Shown here: piece by piece, positions 7,474 to 14,450 of the stretch | How the letters are laid out: each line of letters starts with the position of its first letter | Position numbering within the stretch: position 1 is the first letter of the stretch | Source of the DNA: CAYWTX01 sp964461295 | GTDB lineage: Bacteria > Planctomycetota > Phycisphaerae > SM23-33 | Assembly: GCA_964461295.1 (NCBI GenBank) | Contig: CAYWTX010000245.1 | Coordinates: forward strand, 1 to 14,634 | Direction: 5' to 3' | DNA length: 14,634 nucleotides | The notes under the pieces: model-generated | What the model saw: only the letters and a program-made list of their open reading frames with translations | What the model was told of the DNA's origin: nothing | The model's database searches: none | Made by a program: the position numbers and the translations under genes

Positions 7474-9129
7474 TCACTTCACCGGGCAGGTCGCCTTGAC
7501 CTCCGTCTCGGCCGGGTCCATCGACGCCGGCTCGCGCCCCGGCGCCGCCAGCCCGCGACGCTCCAGGAGCGAACCCTCCAGCCGGTGCAGTTCCACCAGG
7601 TCCTTCAGGTACGTCGTCACGGCCTCGATCTCGGCGATCTGGCTGGCCAGCAGGTCGCGCTGCGTCTGGGCCACCAGCAGCGAGGTGCTCTTGCCCACCT
7701 TGAACTTCTCGGTCTCGGCCCGCACCTTCTCCTCCTGTAGTTTCCGCGTGACGGCCGTCGCCGCGATCTGCTCGCGGGCCCGCGTCACCTCGATGTACGC
7801 CGAGCGCACGTCCACCTCGACGAGTTGCGCCAGGTTGTTCACCGCCTCCAGCGACTGCTGCCGCGAGAGCACCGCGCGCCCGTACTGCGCCCGCGCGCCC
7901 CGGTTGGCCGGCGGGTACTCAAACCGCACCCCCGCCAGCACGTCGTAGTAGTCGCCGTCCCACGACCCCATCGACTTGCCGATCGCCTTGGCGTACCCGC
8001 TTCTGCCCACCGTCGCGAATGCGTCCAGCCGAGGCAGCAGGCCGTTCTCCGTCCGAACCACCTCCAACTCGTTCCGCTGCACCGCCAACCGCGCCTGGTT
8101 CAGGTCCGGGCGCATCCGCATCGCCACGGCCACGTGCTCCCGCACGTCGTCGAGCTTGACGGGCGGCTCGACGGGATGGTTGGCCAGCACGAGCGGGCGG
8201 TCCCACAACGTGCCGCCAGGGGGGTTCACCAGCCGCAGCAGCCGCAGGTTGAACTGCGCCAGCCGCGAGCGAGCATTGATGAGGTTCTCGCGCCGCAGGG
8301 CGACTTCGGCCTGGGCGGCGGCGAGTTCGGTCTCGGCCAGGCGCCCGATCTTGATCCGTTCGTGCGTCTCATTGAGCTGCTGCTCGGCCAGGGCAAGCGA
8401 GTTGATGAGGATCTCGATCTGCCGGGCGGCCAGCGCCACGTCCCAGTAGGCCTCCTCCACGCCGGCCACGAGCGATTCGGAGAACCCGCGCAGCTCGTAC
8501 TGGCTGATCCGCGCGTCGATGCGGGCCTGGTTGAGCCGGGCGAGGTTCGCCCGCACGCTGGCGCCGCGCAGCAGCGCCTGCGTCGCGCTGAGCGACACGT
8601 GCGTGCTCGCCAGGTCGTCGCTGTACAACGAACTGTCCAGCAGGTCGACGTCGACGCCCGCGGCGAGGTTCGTGCCCGTCGGCAGCAACTGCGTGGCGCT
8701 CACCCCGCCGTGGACGCTGTCAGCGATCGTGTCGCCGTTGGGCAGCATGCGGCCCTTGGCCCGCCCGGCCGCGAGGTCGCCCGCAACCACGGGGTCGAAC
8801 GCCGCCCGCTCCAGTTGCTCCTGCGTGCGGAAGATAGCCGGGTTGAGCCGCTCGACGGCCAGGGAGCGGTTGTGCTCCAGGCCCATCACGATCGCCCGCT
8901 GCACGGTGATGTGCAGCGGCCCCGTCTCGGCCGGGCCGCTGCTGGGCAGCGTGGTGGGCCCCGGCCGGGCGGCCGCCTCGCCGCCCGGCGCAGTCGTCGT
9001 CGCCTTGAACGCCGGGCCGACGAAGTCCGACTCGTGCGGCGTATCCGGGATGCAGGAGCACACGTTGACGCACGCCGCACACATCGCAATGGCCGCCGCC
9101 CGTCCTGATGATCCTATCCATCCCTTCAC
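7474..9129 (-). CDS. TolC-family outer membrane efflux protein
   Basis: A 551-residue outer-membrane channel subunit. After an export signal with a possible lipobox VCSC (Cys26) and a Pro/Gly/Ala linker (~35-75), two outer-membrane-efflux repeats follow. Each has the long amphipathic coiled helices of the family (for example LALAEQQLNETHERIKIGRLAETELAAAQAEVALRRENL, split by a G-R-x-x-E turn, and EEKVRAETEKFKVGKSTSLL in the second). Such proteins trimerise and work with a periplasmic adaptor and an inner-membrane pump; neither is in the window. GTG 9129 is chosen because AAGAGGAG (9143-9136) sits 6 nt upstream and the signal peptide starts there; the frame is open further upstream but only through repeats. 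It follows the TetR gene by 64 bp, so TetR probably controls it. It converges on the NlpC gene with a 30-bp gap. Confidence 0.9.
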   Translation of the reverse strand: MKGWIGSSGRAAAIAMCAACVNVCSCIPDTPHESDFVGPAFKATTTAPGGEAAARPGPTTLPSSGPAETGPLHITVQRAIVMGLEHNRSLAVERLNPAIFRTQEQLERAAFDPVVAGDLAAGRAKGRMLPNGDTIADSVHGGVSATQLLPTGTNLAAGVDVDLLDSSLYSDDLASTHVSLSATQALLRGASVRANLARLNQARIDARISQYELRGFSESLVAGVEEAYWDVALAARQIEILINSLALAEQQLNETHERIKIGRLAETELAAAQAEVALRRENLINARSRLAQFNLRLLRLVNPPGGTLWDRPLVLANHPVEPPVKLDDVREHVAVAMRMRPDLNQARLAVQRNELEVVRTENGLLPRLDAFATVGRSGYAKAIGKSMGSWDGDYYDVLAGVRFEYPPANRGARAQYGRAVLSRQQSLEAVNNLAQLVEVDVRSAYIEVTRAREQIAATAVTRKLQEEKVRAETEKFKVGKSTSLLVAQTQRDLLASQIAEIEAVTTYLKDLVELHRLEGSLLERRGLAAPGREPASMDPAETEVKATCPVK

Positions 9130-9173
9130 GGGGAACTCCTCTTGCGGAAACGCCACCGCCACAGATTGGTGGG

Positions 9174-9213
9174 TCGGTTGACTGGTTAACTGGTTATCTG
9201 GTGAACCGGTGAA
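9174..9213. repeat. Five tandem 8-bp units between tetR and tolC
   Basis: Five degenerate 8-bp units of the form C(T/C)GGT(T/G)A(A/T/C) run from 9174 to 9213. They form much of the tetR-tolC gap, and the TetR stop codon (TAA, 9196-9194) lies inside them. On the other strand they encode the last residues of the TetR protein (HRFTR). The remaining gap bases hold the tolC ribosome site and little else. Confidence 0.6.
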
Positions 9214-9886
9214 TGGGCGACCGGTTCCGTTTTTGAGGGCTGGCCACTTCAGGGGCCGGCTCTTCTCTTCCCGTCCTCCTCTGCGTCCTTTGCGTCCTCT
9301 GCGGTTGCCCATCCCCGGCGCCATTCAGGAAGATATCCACCGCGAACGCCAGGGCCTTCTCCAGCGTCTCCCAGTTCTCCAGGTCGCGAGCGCGAGTCCG
9401 CAACATGCCCAGCACGAAATTCGCCAGCACCTCCGCCGGCACGTCGCGGCGGATCTTCTTCGCGGCCACGCCTCGCTCCAGGATCGCCCCCACCGCGGCC
9501 ACCAGCTTGTGCCTCTCCCGCAGCCACCGCGAGCGGATCGGTTCGCTCTCCCAGTGCATGCGGCCGTCCTCGGCCTGCACCATGCGCATCCACTGCCTCC
9601 GTCGCAGGAAGAAGCCCGTGATCTGCCTGCACACCTCCAGGAGTTGGCCCTCGAAGGGCCCCCGGTCCGGCACGTTTGCCTCCAGCAGGCTGCACAAGTC
9701 GTCGAAACCACGCGTGGCGATCTGGAAGAACAGGTCGTCCTTGCTCCTGAAGTAGCGATAGACGGTCCCCTTGCCGACGCGCGCTTCCCGCACCACGTCG
9801 TCCAGGGTGACCTCGTGATACCGGCGGCTGGTGAACAGCCGCTCTGCCGCCCGCATGATCTCGCAGCGCCGGTCTCGCTTGGGCAT
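9194..9886 (-). CDS. TetR-family transcriptional regulator
   Basis: A 230-residue regulator. Residues ~8-56 form the TetR helix-turn-helix: IMRAAERLFTSRRYHEVTL, then DDVVREARVGKGTVYRYF and the closing RSKDDLF. The remainder is a helical ligand/dimer domain up to about residue 187 (FAVDIFLNGA). The last ~43 residues (QRTQRTQRR ... SPIHRFTR) are encoded by two tandem repeats and probably add nothing to the fold. ATG 9886 has GGGAG 8 nt upstream and gives the usual short N-terminus; the open frame extends far upstream only as a shadow of another gene. A palindromic operator overlaps its predicted start site, so it very likely represses itself and the downstream tolC gene. The inducer is unknown; efflux substrates are the usual choice for such pairs. 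Confidence 0.9.
   Translation of the reverse strand: MPKRDRRCEIMRAAERLFTSRRYHEVTLDDVVREARVGKGTVYRYFRSKDDLFFQIATRGFDDLCSLLEANVPDRGPFEGQLLEVCRQITGFFLRRRQWMRMVQAEDGRMHWESEPIRSRWLRERHKLVAAVGAILERGVAAKKIRRDVPAEVLANFVLGMLRTRARDLENWETLEKALAFAVDIFLNGAGDGQPQRTQRTQRRTGREEPAPEVASPQKRNRSPIHRFTR
9278..9304. repeat. Three tandem 9-bp units inside the tetR 3' end
   Basis: Units CCTCTGCGT (9278-9286), CCTTTGCGT (9287-9295) and CCTCTGCGG (9296-9304) are in tandem. Nine base pairs equals three codons, so on the minus strand they encode Gln-Arg-Thr three times, with Arg replacing the expected Thr on the edge, without breaking the TetR frame. Similar short CGCAGAGG-type repeats are widespread between bacterial genes. 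Confidence 0.6.
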
Positions 9887-9920
9887 CTCGTCGGCTCCCG
9901 TGCCCGTGGGCAGTGGAAAC

Positions 9921-9940
9921 GGAACTGACTGGTCAGTTCC
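9921..9940. promoter_or_regulatory. Palindromic TetR operator
   Basis: GGAACTGACTGGTCAGTTCC is a perfect 9-bp inverted repeat around a 2-bp centre. It lies 34 bp before the TetR start codon and directly after its -10 box, covering the predicted transcript start. Size, symmetry and place fit a TetR-dimer operator used for autoregulation. No second copy was found before tolC, so tolC control would act through read-through from this promoter. Confidence 0.65.
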
Positions 9941-9969
9941 ATTATCTCTCGCGGCCGGAGGCGGCACAA
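9941..9969 (-). promoter_or_regulatory. Promoter of the tetR-tolC pair
   Basis: On the minus strand TTGTGC (9969-9964, 3 of 6 to TTGACA) and GATAAT (9946-9941, 5 of 6 to TATAAT) are 17 bp apart. Transcription would start near 9934, inside the operator, so TetR binding would block it. The -35 is weak; the -10 and the operator position carry the call. Confidence 0.5.
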
Positions 9970-9983
9970 GCGCGTGGCGCCTC

Positions 9984-10097
9984 GTTCGCGACCCGGCCGA
10001 CAGGTTCATCGTGGCGGCCGCCCTCAAGCGCAGCCTGACCATCGTCACGCCCGACAGGTTCATTCCCCAGTACCCGGGCGTGAAGGTAATCTGGTAG
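9984..10097 (+). pseudogene. C-terminal remnant of a VapC-like PIN toxin
   Basis: The plus-strand frame ending at TAG 10095-10097 reads LVRDPADRFIVAAALKR, LTIVTPDRFIPQYPGVKVIW. This is the last third of a PIN-domain ribonuclease: D-P-x-D-R-x-I-V-A-A-A carries the late acidic residues, TPD the final aspartate, and YPGVKVIW the usual ending. The N-terminal half with the first catalytic aspartate, and any antitoxin gene, are missing. The preceding bases are the tetR promoter and operator. No start codon or ribosome site serves it within the homologous part. I read it as a decayed toxin-antitoxin fragment left after a rearrangement. It overlaps no real gene and ends 11 bp before the UroD-like gene. 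Confidence 0.65.
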
Positions 10098-10108
10098 ACT
10101 CTCCGTCC

Positions 10109-11125
10109 ATGCTGCCGCGCGACTACGTACTGGAACAGATGGCCCACCGTGAGACCTCGCCCGTGCCGTTCACCCTCTGGTTCAAGGACGAGGTCATCGA
10201 ACGCCTCAACCGCCACTACGGCTCGGCCGAGTGGCGCAGCCGCCTGCCCGTTTACCAAAGCGGCTGCACGCCGCTGGCCTGGGATCGCCGCCAGCGGTTG
10301 CCCGACGGTCGGTACCGCGACGTCTACGGCACGATCTGGCGCGACGACCGCCTGGCCGACCACGTGGAGCGGCCCGCCCTCAGCGAGCCGATCCTGCGCC
10401 CGGGGGTGATCCCCGCCTTCGAAAGCCTGTACGACGCCGACCGCCTCGCCAAGTGCCGCCAGGACATGGAGACCTGCACGGCCTTCCGGCAGGCCACGGC
10501 CGCCAACCCCGGCCTGTTCGAGCGGACGTGGATGCTGCGCGGCTTCGAGGATGCCCTGACCGATCCGATATGGGAGCCGGCATTCTACGAGGAACTGCTC
10601 GACCGCCTGACCGAACTGCACGCCAGGTCGGTGGAGGTCTGCCTGACGCTCCCGGTGGACGCCGTCAACTTTGGCGACGACTGGGGCGACCAGAACGGCG
10701 TGACCATGGGACCGGAGCTGTGGCGGAAGTGGATGAAGCCCCGCTACGCGAAGCTGTACGGCATGGTGAAGGCGGCCGGCAAGCTCGTCACGCACCATTC
10801 CTGCGGCAGCGTGGCCGACATCCTGGGCGACCTGATCGACATCGGGTTGGACGCGATCAACCCGTTCCAGCCGGAGCCTCGCGGCATGAACCCCTACGAA
10901 CTCAAGAAACGGTTCGGAAGCAACATCACGTTCTGGGGCGGCCTGGGCTCGCAGACGACCATCCCCTTCGGCACGCCCAAGAGCATTCGCGCCGAAGTCG
11001 GCCGCCTGTGCCGCGAAGTCGGCCGCGGCGGCGGCTTCCTCCTGGGGCCCGCGAAGGCCCTGCGCGAAGAGACGCCCACCGAGAACGCCCTGGCGGTCAT
11101 CGATGCGTTCCTGGAGCAAAGGTGA
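10109..11125 (+). CDS. Uroporphyrinogen decarboxylase-like protein
   Basis: A 338-residue TIM-barrel protein of the UroD/MtaA-like superfamily. Recognisable parts are VPFTLWFKDE (N-terminal loop), LPVDAVNFGDDWGDQNG with a family-typical acidic segment, LWRKWMKPRYAKLY, and THHSCGS (His230, Cys232), which resembles the metal-binding H-x-C of methyltransferase-type members. LDAINPFQPEPRGMNPYELKKRF and GGLGSQTTIPFGTP follow in the usual order. True haem enzymes carry a different N-terminal arginine motif, so I expect a corrinoid-linked methyltransferase or an uncharacterised paralogue of the kind abundant in Planctomycetota. No partner genes (corrinoid protein, haem genes) are in the window. ATG 10109 has no clear ribosome site, but the N-terminus MLPRDYVLEQMAHRE aligns well with family starts. 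It stands alone, between the PIN remnant and a repeat-rich gap. Confidence 0.88.
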   Translation: MLPRDYVLEQMAHRETSPVPFTLWFKDEVIERLNRHYGSAEWRSRLPVYQSGCTPLAWDRRQRLPDGRYRDVYGTIWRDDRLADHVERPALSEPILRPGVIPAFESLYDADRLAKCRQDMETCTAFRQATAANPGLFERTWMLRGFEDALTDPIWEPAFYEELLDRLTELHARSVEVCLTLPVDAVNFGDDWGDQNGVTMGPELWRKWMKPRYAKLYGMVKAAGKLVTHHSCGSVADILGDLIDIGLDAINPFQPEPRGMNPYELKKRFGSNITFWGGLGSQTTIPFGTPKSIRAEVGRLCREVGRGGGFLLGPAKALREETPTENALAVIDAFLEQR

Positions 11126-11149
11126 CGATGGTCAGGCCCGACGATCCCC

Positions 11150-11309
11150 ATCCAAGCCCCGGCCCGACGCGTCTCTGAGTTCGTGAAAAACTTGGAATTC
11201 GACGTTCTGTCCGCATTCGACGCCTTCTGTCGCCCCTTCGGGGCGAAGGGGGAGGAAGGCCGCTCCTCATGCGATTCTTTCACAAGCTCTCTATCCAAGC
11301 CCCGGCCCG
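11150..11309. repeat. Pair of 17-bp direct repeats flanking an insert-like element
   Basis: ATCCAAGCCCCGGCCCG occurs at 11150-11166 and again, identically, at 11293-11309, 143 bp apart. The MITE-like element lies between them. A duplication of this length is longer than usual target-site duplications, and unrelated bases (11167-11176, 11290-11292) separate it from the element ends. It may be older repeat structure rather than a scar of insertion. Confidence 0.4.
11177..11289. mobile_element. MITE-like element, dispersed repeat copy B
   Basis: A 113-bp non-coding element. Its left end GAGTTCGTGAA...GGAATTC and the reverse complement of its right end, GAGCTTGTGAAAGAATC, are imperfect inverted termini. 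Inside are a perfect TCGCCCC-TTC-GGGGCGA hairpin (11230-11246) and the segment homologous to copy A (11232-11289 versus 1327-1380). It encodes no protein; if mobile it would depend on a transposase elsewhere. No exact target-site duplication is visible, so calling it a mobile element is tentative. Confidence 0.4.
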
Positions 11310-11322
11310 GCGTGGCCGGGGC
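11299..11322. terminator. Strong hairpin between convergent genes
   Basis: GCCCCGGCC (11299-11307) and GGCCGGGGC (11314-11322) form a perfect 9-bp stem with a 6-nt loop. It lies 22 bp after the stop of the GH28-like gene on the minus strand and about 170 bp after the UroD-like gene. It lacks a T tract in either direction, so factor-independent termination is uncertain; transcript 3' end protection is equally possible. Confidence 0.4.
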
Positions 11323-11344
11323 ATCTCCCTCCCCCCTGTGCGCA

Positions 11345-12760
11345 TCAGGAACGACGCTTCCCGCGTTTCGACGGAAGGCGGGTGTTCCTCTCCTTCTTCT
11401 CCTCCGGTGCACGCACATCCAGGTCGCAGTCGATCAGTTCCACCGGCGGGAGGTCGCCGCGCGAGGCCGTGCCCAGCGGGCAATCGACAAGGCCGCCGCG
11501 GACGTTCCTCGCCCACAGGAAGTGCAGCGGCGCCGCATCGGCCGGCCAGGTCGTGCTGACGTCGCGCAGCACCAGGTTGCGGATGTTGCAGGCCGCCACG
11601 CACGCGCGAGCGCCCCGCGCCTCCGGCGAAAACGGCGAGAACTGCCCGCTGAACGCCTTCGCGGCCTGCTCGAAGCGGTCCTCGACGGCCGGGTAATCCA
11701 TGTGGATGCCCGACAGGGAGATGTTCTCGAGCATCGCGCCGTCCTGGGCGGTCAGCAGGATGCGTGCGTCGCTGCGGACCAGCACGTCGCTGATGCGGAC
11801 GTTGCGGACGACGCCGATGCCGCGGTCGCGCTCCGCCTCCGGGTAGTGCGACAGGTTGATGTGGATCGGGCACACCAGCGGCATGTCCGTGTGCGCGTCG
11901 ATCACGATGTTGCTGAACGTCACGTCCTCGAACGTGCCGCCGGCCAGGTTGTACAGGCTGATGCCGCGCGAGCTGTTGTGCACCACGCAGTTGCTCATCG
12001 CGATGCGCCGCATCGTGCCCAGCGACTCGCTGGCCCCCAGCTTCAGGGCCGAGCAGTTCGTCTCGCACACGCAGTTGGTCACGAGGATCCGCTCGTTCAC
12101 GCCGCCGTAGCTCTTCAGCACGATCGAGTCGTCGCCGCACACGATGTTGCAGTCGGAGACGATCACGTCACGGCTGTCGGTGATGTCCAGCCCGTCGGTG
12201 TTGGGTCCGATCAGGCTGTTGCGGATGTCCACGCCGCGGATGCGGACGTTGTCGCACTCGACCACGTGCACGGTCCAGCCGGGACTGTTGGCGATGACGA
12301 GCGAGTTCAGCCGCACGTTGCGGCAGCGGTGCAGCTCGATCATCGGGCTGGGGCGCCGCTCCTTCCGCGTGAAGAACGCGCATGTGGTGGGCGGGTCCCA
12401 GAACGCGGGCCCGCTGCCATCGATGGTCCCCGGCCCGGCCAGGCCAACGTCGCGGCAGCCGTCGGCCAGGATCAGGTGGTGCGGCTGATTGTCGACGTTG
12501 GCGCCCTTCTTCCGTTCGCGGCCCGTGGGCGGGTAGTCCTCGATGCGCGGCGAGCCGCGCAGCACGCCGCCGGCGGCGACCTGGAGCGTCACTCCGCTGC
12601 GCAGGTGCAGCGTGCCAGTGAGGAAATCGCCCGGCGGCACGAGCACCACGCCGCCGCCGGCGGCCCCGGCCGCGTCCAGCGCCTTCTGGATAGCCGCCGT
12701 GTTCAGCGTCTCGCCATCGCCGCGGGCGCCATGCGCCGTCACGTTCACGAGACCGTCCAT
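11345..12760 (-). CDS. GH28-like right-handed beta-helix protein
   Basis: A 471-residue member of the polygalacturonase (GH28) fold. The start VTAHGARGDGETLNTAAIQKAL and GGGVVLVPPGDFLTGTLHL are the family N-terminus. NTDGLD (187-191) and CGDDS (Asp210/Asp211) keep the three catalytic aspartates. The third motif, normally G-H-G, reads NCSALKLGAS (235-244), with no histidine, and the fourth, normally R-I-K, is RGIS (265-268). Many bacterial GH28 relatives share this variant, so it may hydrolyse another sugar or not be a hydrolase. There is no signal peptide, unusual for a polymer-degrading enzyme, so it may act on imported oligosaccharides or wait on another export route. Its ATG lies 4 bp past the stop of the preceding secreted protein; the end of that gene supplies AGGAAA. 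The two genes form an operon. The last ~20 residues are basic and extend past the helix. Confidence 0.9.
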   Translation of the reverse strand: MDGLVNVTAHGARGDGETLNTAAIQKALDAAGAAGGGVVLVPPGDFLTGTLHLRSGVTLQVAAGGVLRGSPRIEDYPPTGRERKKGANVDNQPHHLILADGCRDVGLAGPGTIDGSGPAFWDPPTTCAFFTRKERRPSPMIELHRCRNVRLNSLVIANSPGWTVHVVECDNVRIRGVDIRNSLIGPNTDGLDITDSRDVIVSDCNIVCGDDSIVLKSYGGVNERILVTNCVCETNCSALKLGASESLGTMRRIAMSNCVVHNSSRGISLYNLAGGTFEDVTFSNIVIDAHTDMPLVCPIHINLSHYPEAERDRGIGVVRNVRISDVLVRSDARILLTAQDGAMLENISLSGIHMDYPAVEDRFEQAAKAFSGQFSPFSPEARGARACVAACNIRNLVLRDVSTTWPADAAPLHFLWARNVRGGLVDCPLGTASRGDLPPVELIDCDLDVRAPEEKKERNTRLPSKRGKRRS

Positions 12761-12764
12761 GCTT

Positions 12765-14375
12765 CTACTTTTCCTTGCCCGCGCTCAGCGAAATCCAGAA
12801 CGTCGTCGGCCTCTCGTCGCCCTTGGCGTTCTTTGTCACGCCCGTGCCGGCGCCCACCGTGCCGACGAGGATCCCCTCGGCCGTGGCGGTGTACGTGCCG
12901 GGCGTCACGCCGCCCTTGGCGACGGTGATCTGCACGCTGCCGCGGACTCGCTCGCCGGAGAAATCCAGGTCAGCCTTGTCCACCGTGCCGGTCAGGTCGG
13001 TGTGGTTGTTCCACACCTTGCCGCTGACGAACTTGCCGTCGGCGTACTGCATCGTCAGGAACGCCCGCCCGAACGCGCCGCCCTCGTACTTCAGCGTCAG
13101 GCCGCTCATCGACCTCAGGTCCGGCTTGCGGTCGAGGTTGCCTTCCACGGTGCCCTTGACGTCCTTGCCGCCGAACTTGCCGACGACCGTGCCGCTGACG
13201 ATCTCGCCGTCGGCAATCTTCGCATCCAGTTCGTAGCTGCACGGGATCGGCTTGCGGTCCTTGGGGATCCACCCGTCCGGTTGCAGCGTGATGCCCATCT
13301 TCCCCGCCAGGCGCCCGGCCTCGACCTTCAGGCCCTCCAGGTTCACGGTGTGGATGGCGTTATTGTAGTTGGGCGAGGTGGCGAACCCGCCGAAGACCCT
13401 CCCGTCGCGCACCGTCACGTACAGGTCGAAGTTGTTGTACGGCTCGATCGCGCCCAGCAGCGACAGACGGCACAGCGCCTCGGCCGGATCGGCCGCGCCG
13501 AACGCCACCGTGCCCGTGTAGAGCCCCGGCTCGTCCATCGCCTTGCCCGCCCGCGTGATCTTCATCGAGCCCGAGACGGCCCCGGCGATCACCATGCCGT
13601 CGAGGTCGAACATGAACGTTACCGGCTCGTCGGACTTGCCCTGGCCGCGTACGACGGCCTCGAGCCGCCCGGTCAGCCGCGGGCCATCCAACTTCAGCTC
13701 GTGCCTGGCGACGCAGATCGTGGCACTCGTATCGGTCATGCTCCCGCGAGGCAGGACCCGCGCCGCGAAGCTGCGGGCGTCCTTCAGCGACAGCGTCATG
13801 CCCACCCGCGCATGACCGGGCTTCGCCTTGCCTTCGAAGACCATGGCGTTTTCGCAGTGCAGCGTGAGGCGCTGGACGGCCTTGGCGTCGGCGGGAGCGG
13901 AAGCGGCGCCGGTCAACTTGCCGTTGCGGCCCCCGCCGGCAGGTCGCTCAAGGACGGCGGCAAGCTCGCGGGCGCCGGTCAGCTTGCCGCCCAGCGCCTC
14001 GTCGCCGGTGAGCTTGTACGTGCCGGCCAGCGTCTTGCCGTCGGCCGACGCAGCCGCTTCCACCGCGGCCGTCAGTTCCAGCGCCTTGCCGCTCTTGGGC
14101 ACCCAGCCGTCGAAGGGGATTGTGATGGCGAACGTGCCGACGAGCTTCCCGCCGGCGAACGTCACGTCGCGCGCGACCACCTTGTGGGGCATGCCGTTGA
14201 ACTTGCGCGCCTGGCTGAACGTGGCGACGGCCTGGCCGCCTCGCCAGGCGATGAACAACTCCACGTCGCGGCCCTCGCCGAGCGCGTCGCTCAGCACGAG
14301 CTTCATGTCGGTGTCGGCCGCAACGGTTGCCGAGAACGATGCCGCCAGCGTCAGTGCGATACTTGCTGCCATCAT
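12765..14375 (-). CDS. Secreted protein of four repeated beta-rich modules, family unknown
   Basis: A 536-residue protein I do not recognise. A signal peptide of about 20 residues (MMAASIALTLAASFSATVAA) lacks a basic N-terminal region. The rest reads as four diverged copies of a beta-rich module at ~25-150, ~167-280, ~303-412 and ~425-536. Each has a strand pattern ending in a basic-hydrophobic-x-G element: KLVGTFAITI (77-86), RLTGRLEAVV (233-242), RLAGKMGITL (355-364), RVRGSVQITV (476-485). Copies 1 and 3 also share DGW(V/I)PK (89-94, 367-372), so the order looks like A-B-A'-B'. Beta-sheet surface or binding modules are plausible. The start ATG 14375 has AAGGGA upstream; an ATG at 14405 would add acidic residues before the signal. 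It is the first gene of an operon with the GH28-like gene, suggesting a role with its glycan substrate. Confidence 0.8.
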   Translation of the reverse strand: MMAASIALTLAASFSATVAADTDMKLVLSDALGEGRDVELFIAWRGGQAVATFSQARKFNGMPHKVVARDVTFAGGKLVGTFAITIPFDGWVPKSGKALELTAAVEAAASADGKTLAGTYKLTGDEALGGKLTGARELAAVLERPAGGGRNGKLTGAASAPADAKAVQRLTLHCENAMVFEGKAKPGHARVGMTLSLKDARSFAARVLPRGSMTDTSATICVARHELKLDGPRLTGRLEAVVRGQGKSDEPVTFMFDLDGMVIAGAVSGSMKITRAGKAMDEPGLYTGTVAFGAADPAEALCRLSLLGAIEPYNNFDLYVTVRDGRVFGGFATSPNYNNAIHTVNLEGLKVEAGRLAGKMGITLQPDGWIPKDRKPIPCSYELDAKIADGEIVSGTVVGKFGGKDVKGTVEGNLDRKPDLRSMSGLTLKYEGGAFGRAFLTMQYADGKFVSGKVWNNHTDLTGTVDKADLDFSGERVRGSVQITVAKGGVTPGTYTATAEGILVGTVGAGTGVTKNAKGDERPTTFWISLSAGKEK

Positions 14376-14450
14376 TGAGGGGTCCCTTTCATCTTGTTCA
14401 GGCATTAAACTCCGTAGACACCCCAAGGGCGAGAGCGGAATGCGCGGAAT

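Noticed and set aside
9174..9304. Possible CRISPR array from clustered repeats
   Set aside because: The units are 8-9 bp in direct tandem with no spacers, and there are no cas genes.
9887..11119. Long upstream extension of the TetR frame
   Set aside because: It runs antisense to the UroD-like gene and across the tetR promoter; the start at 9886 gives a standard TetR N-terminus.
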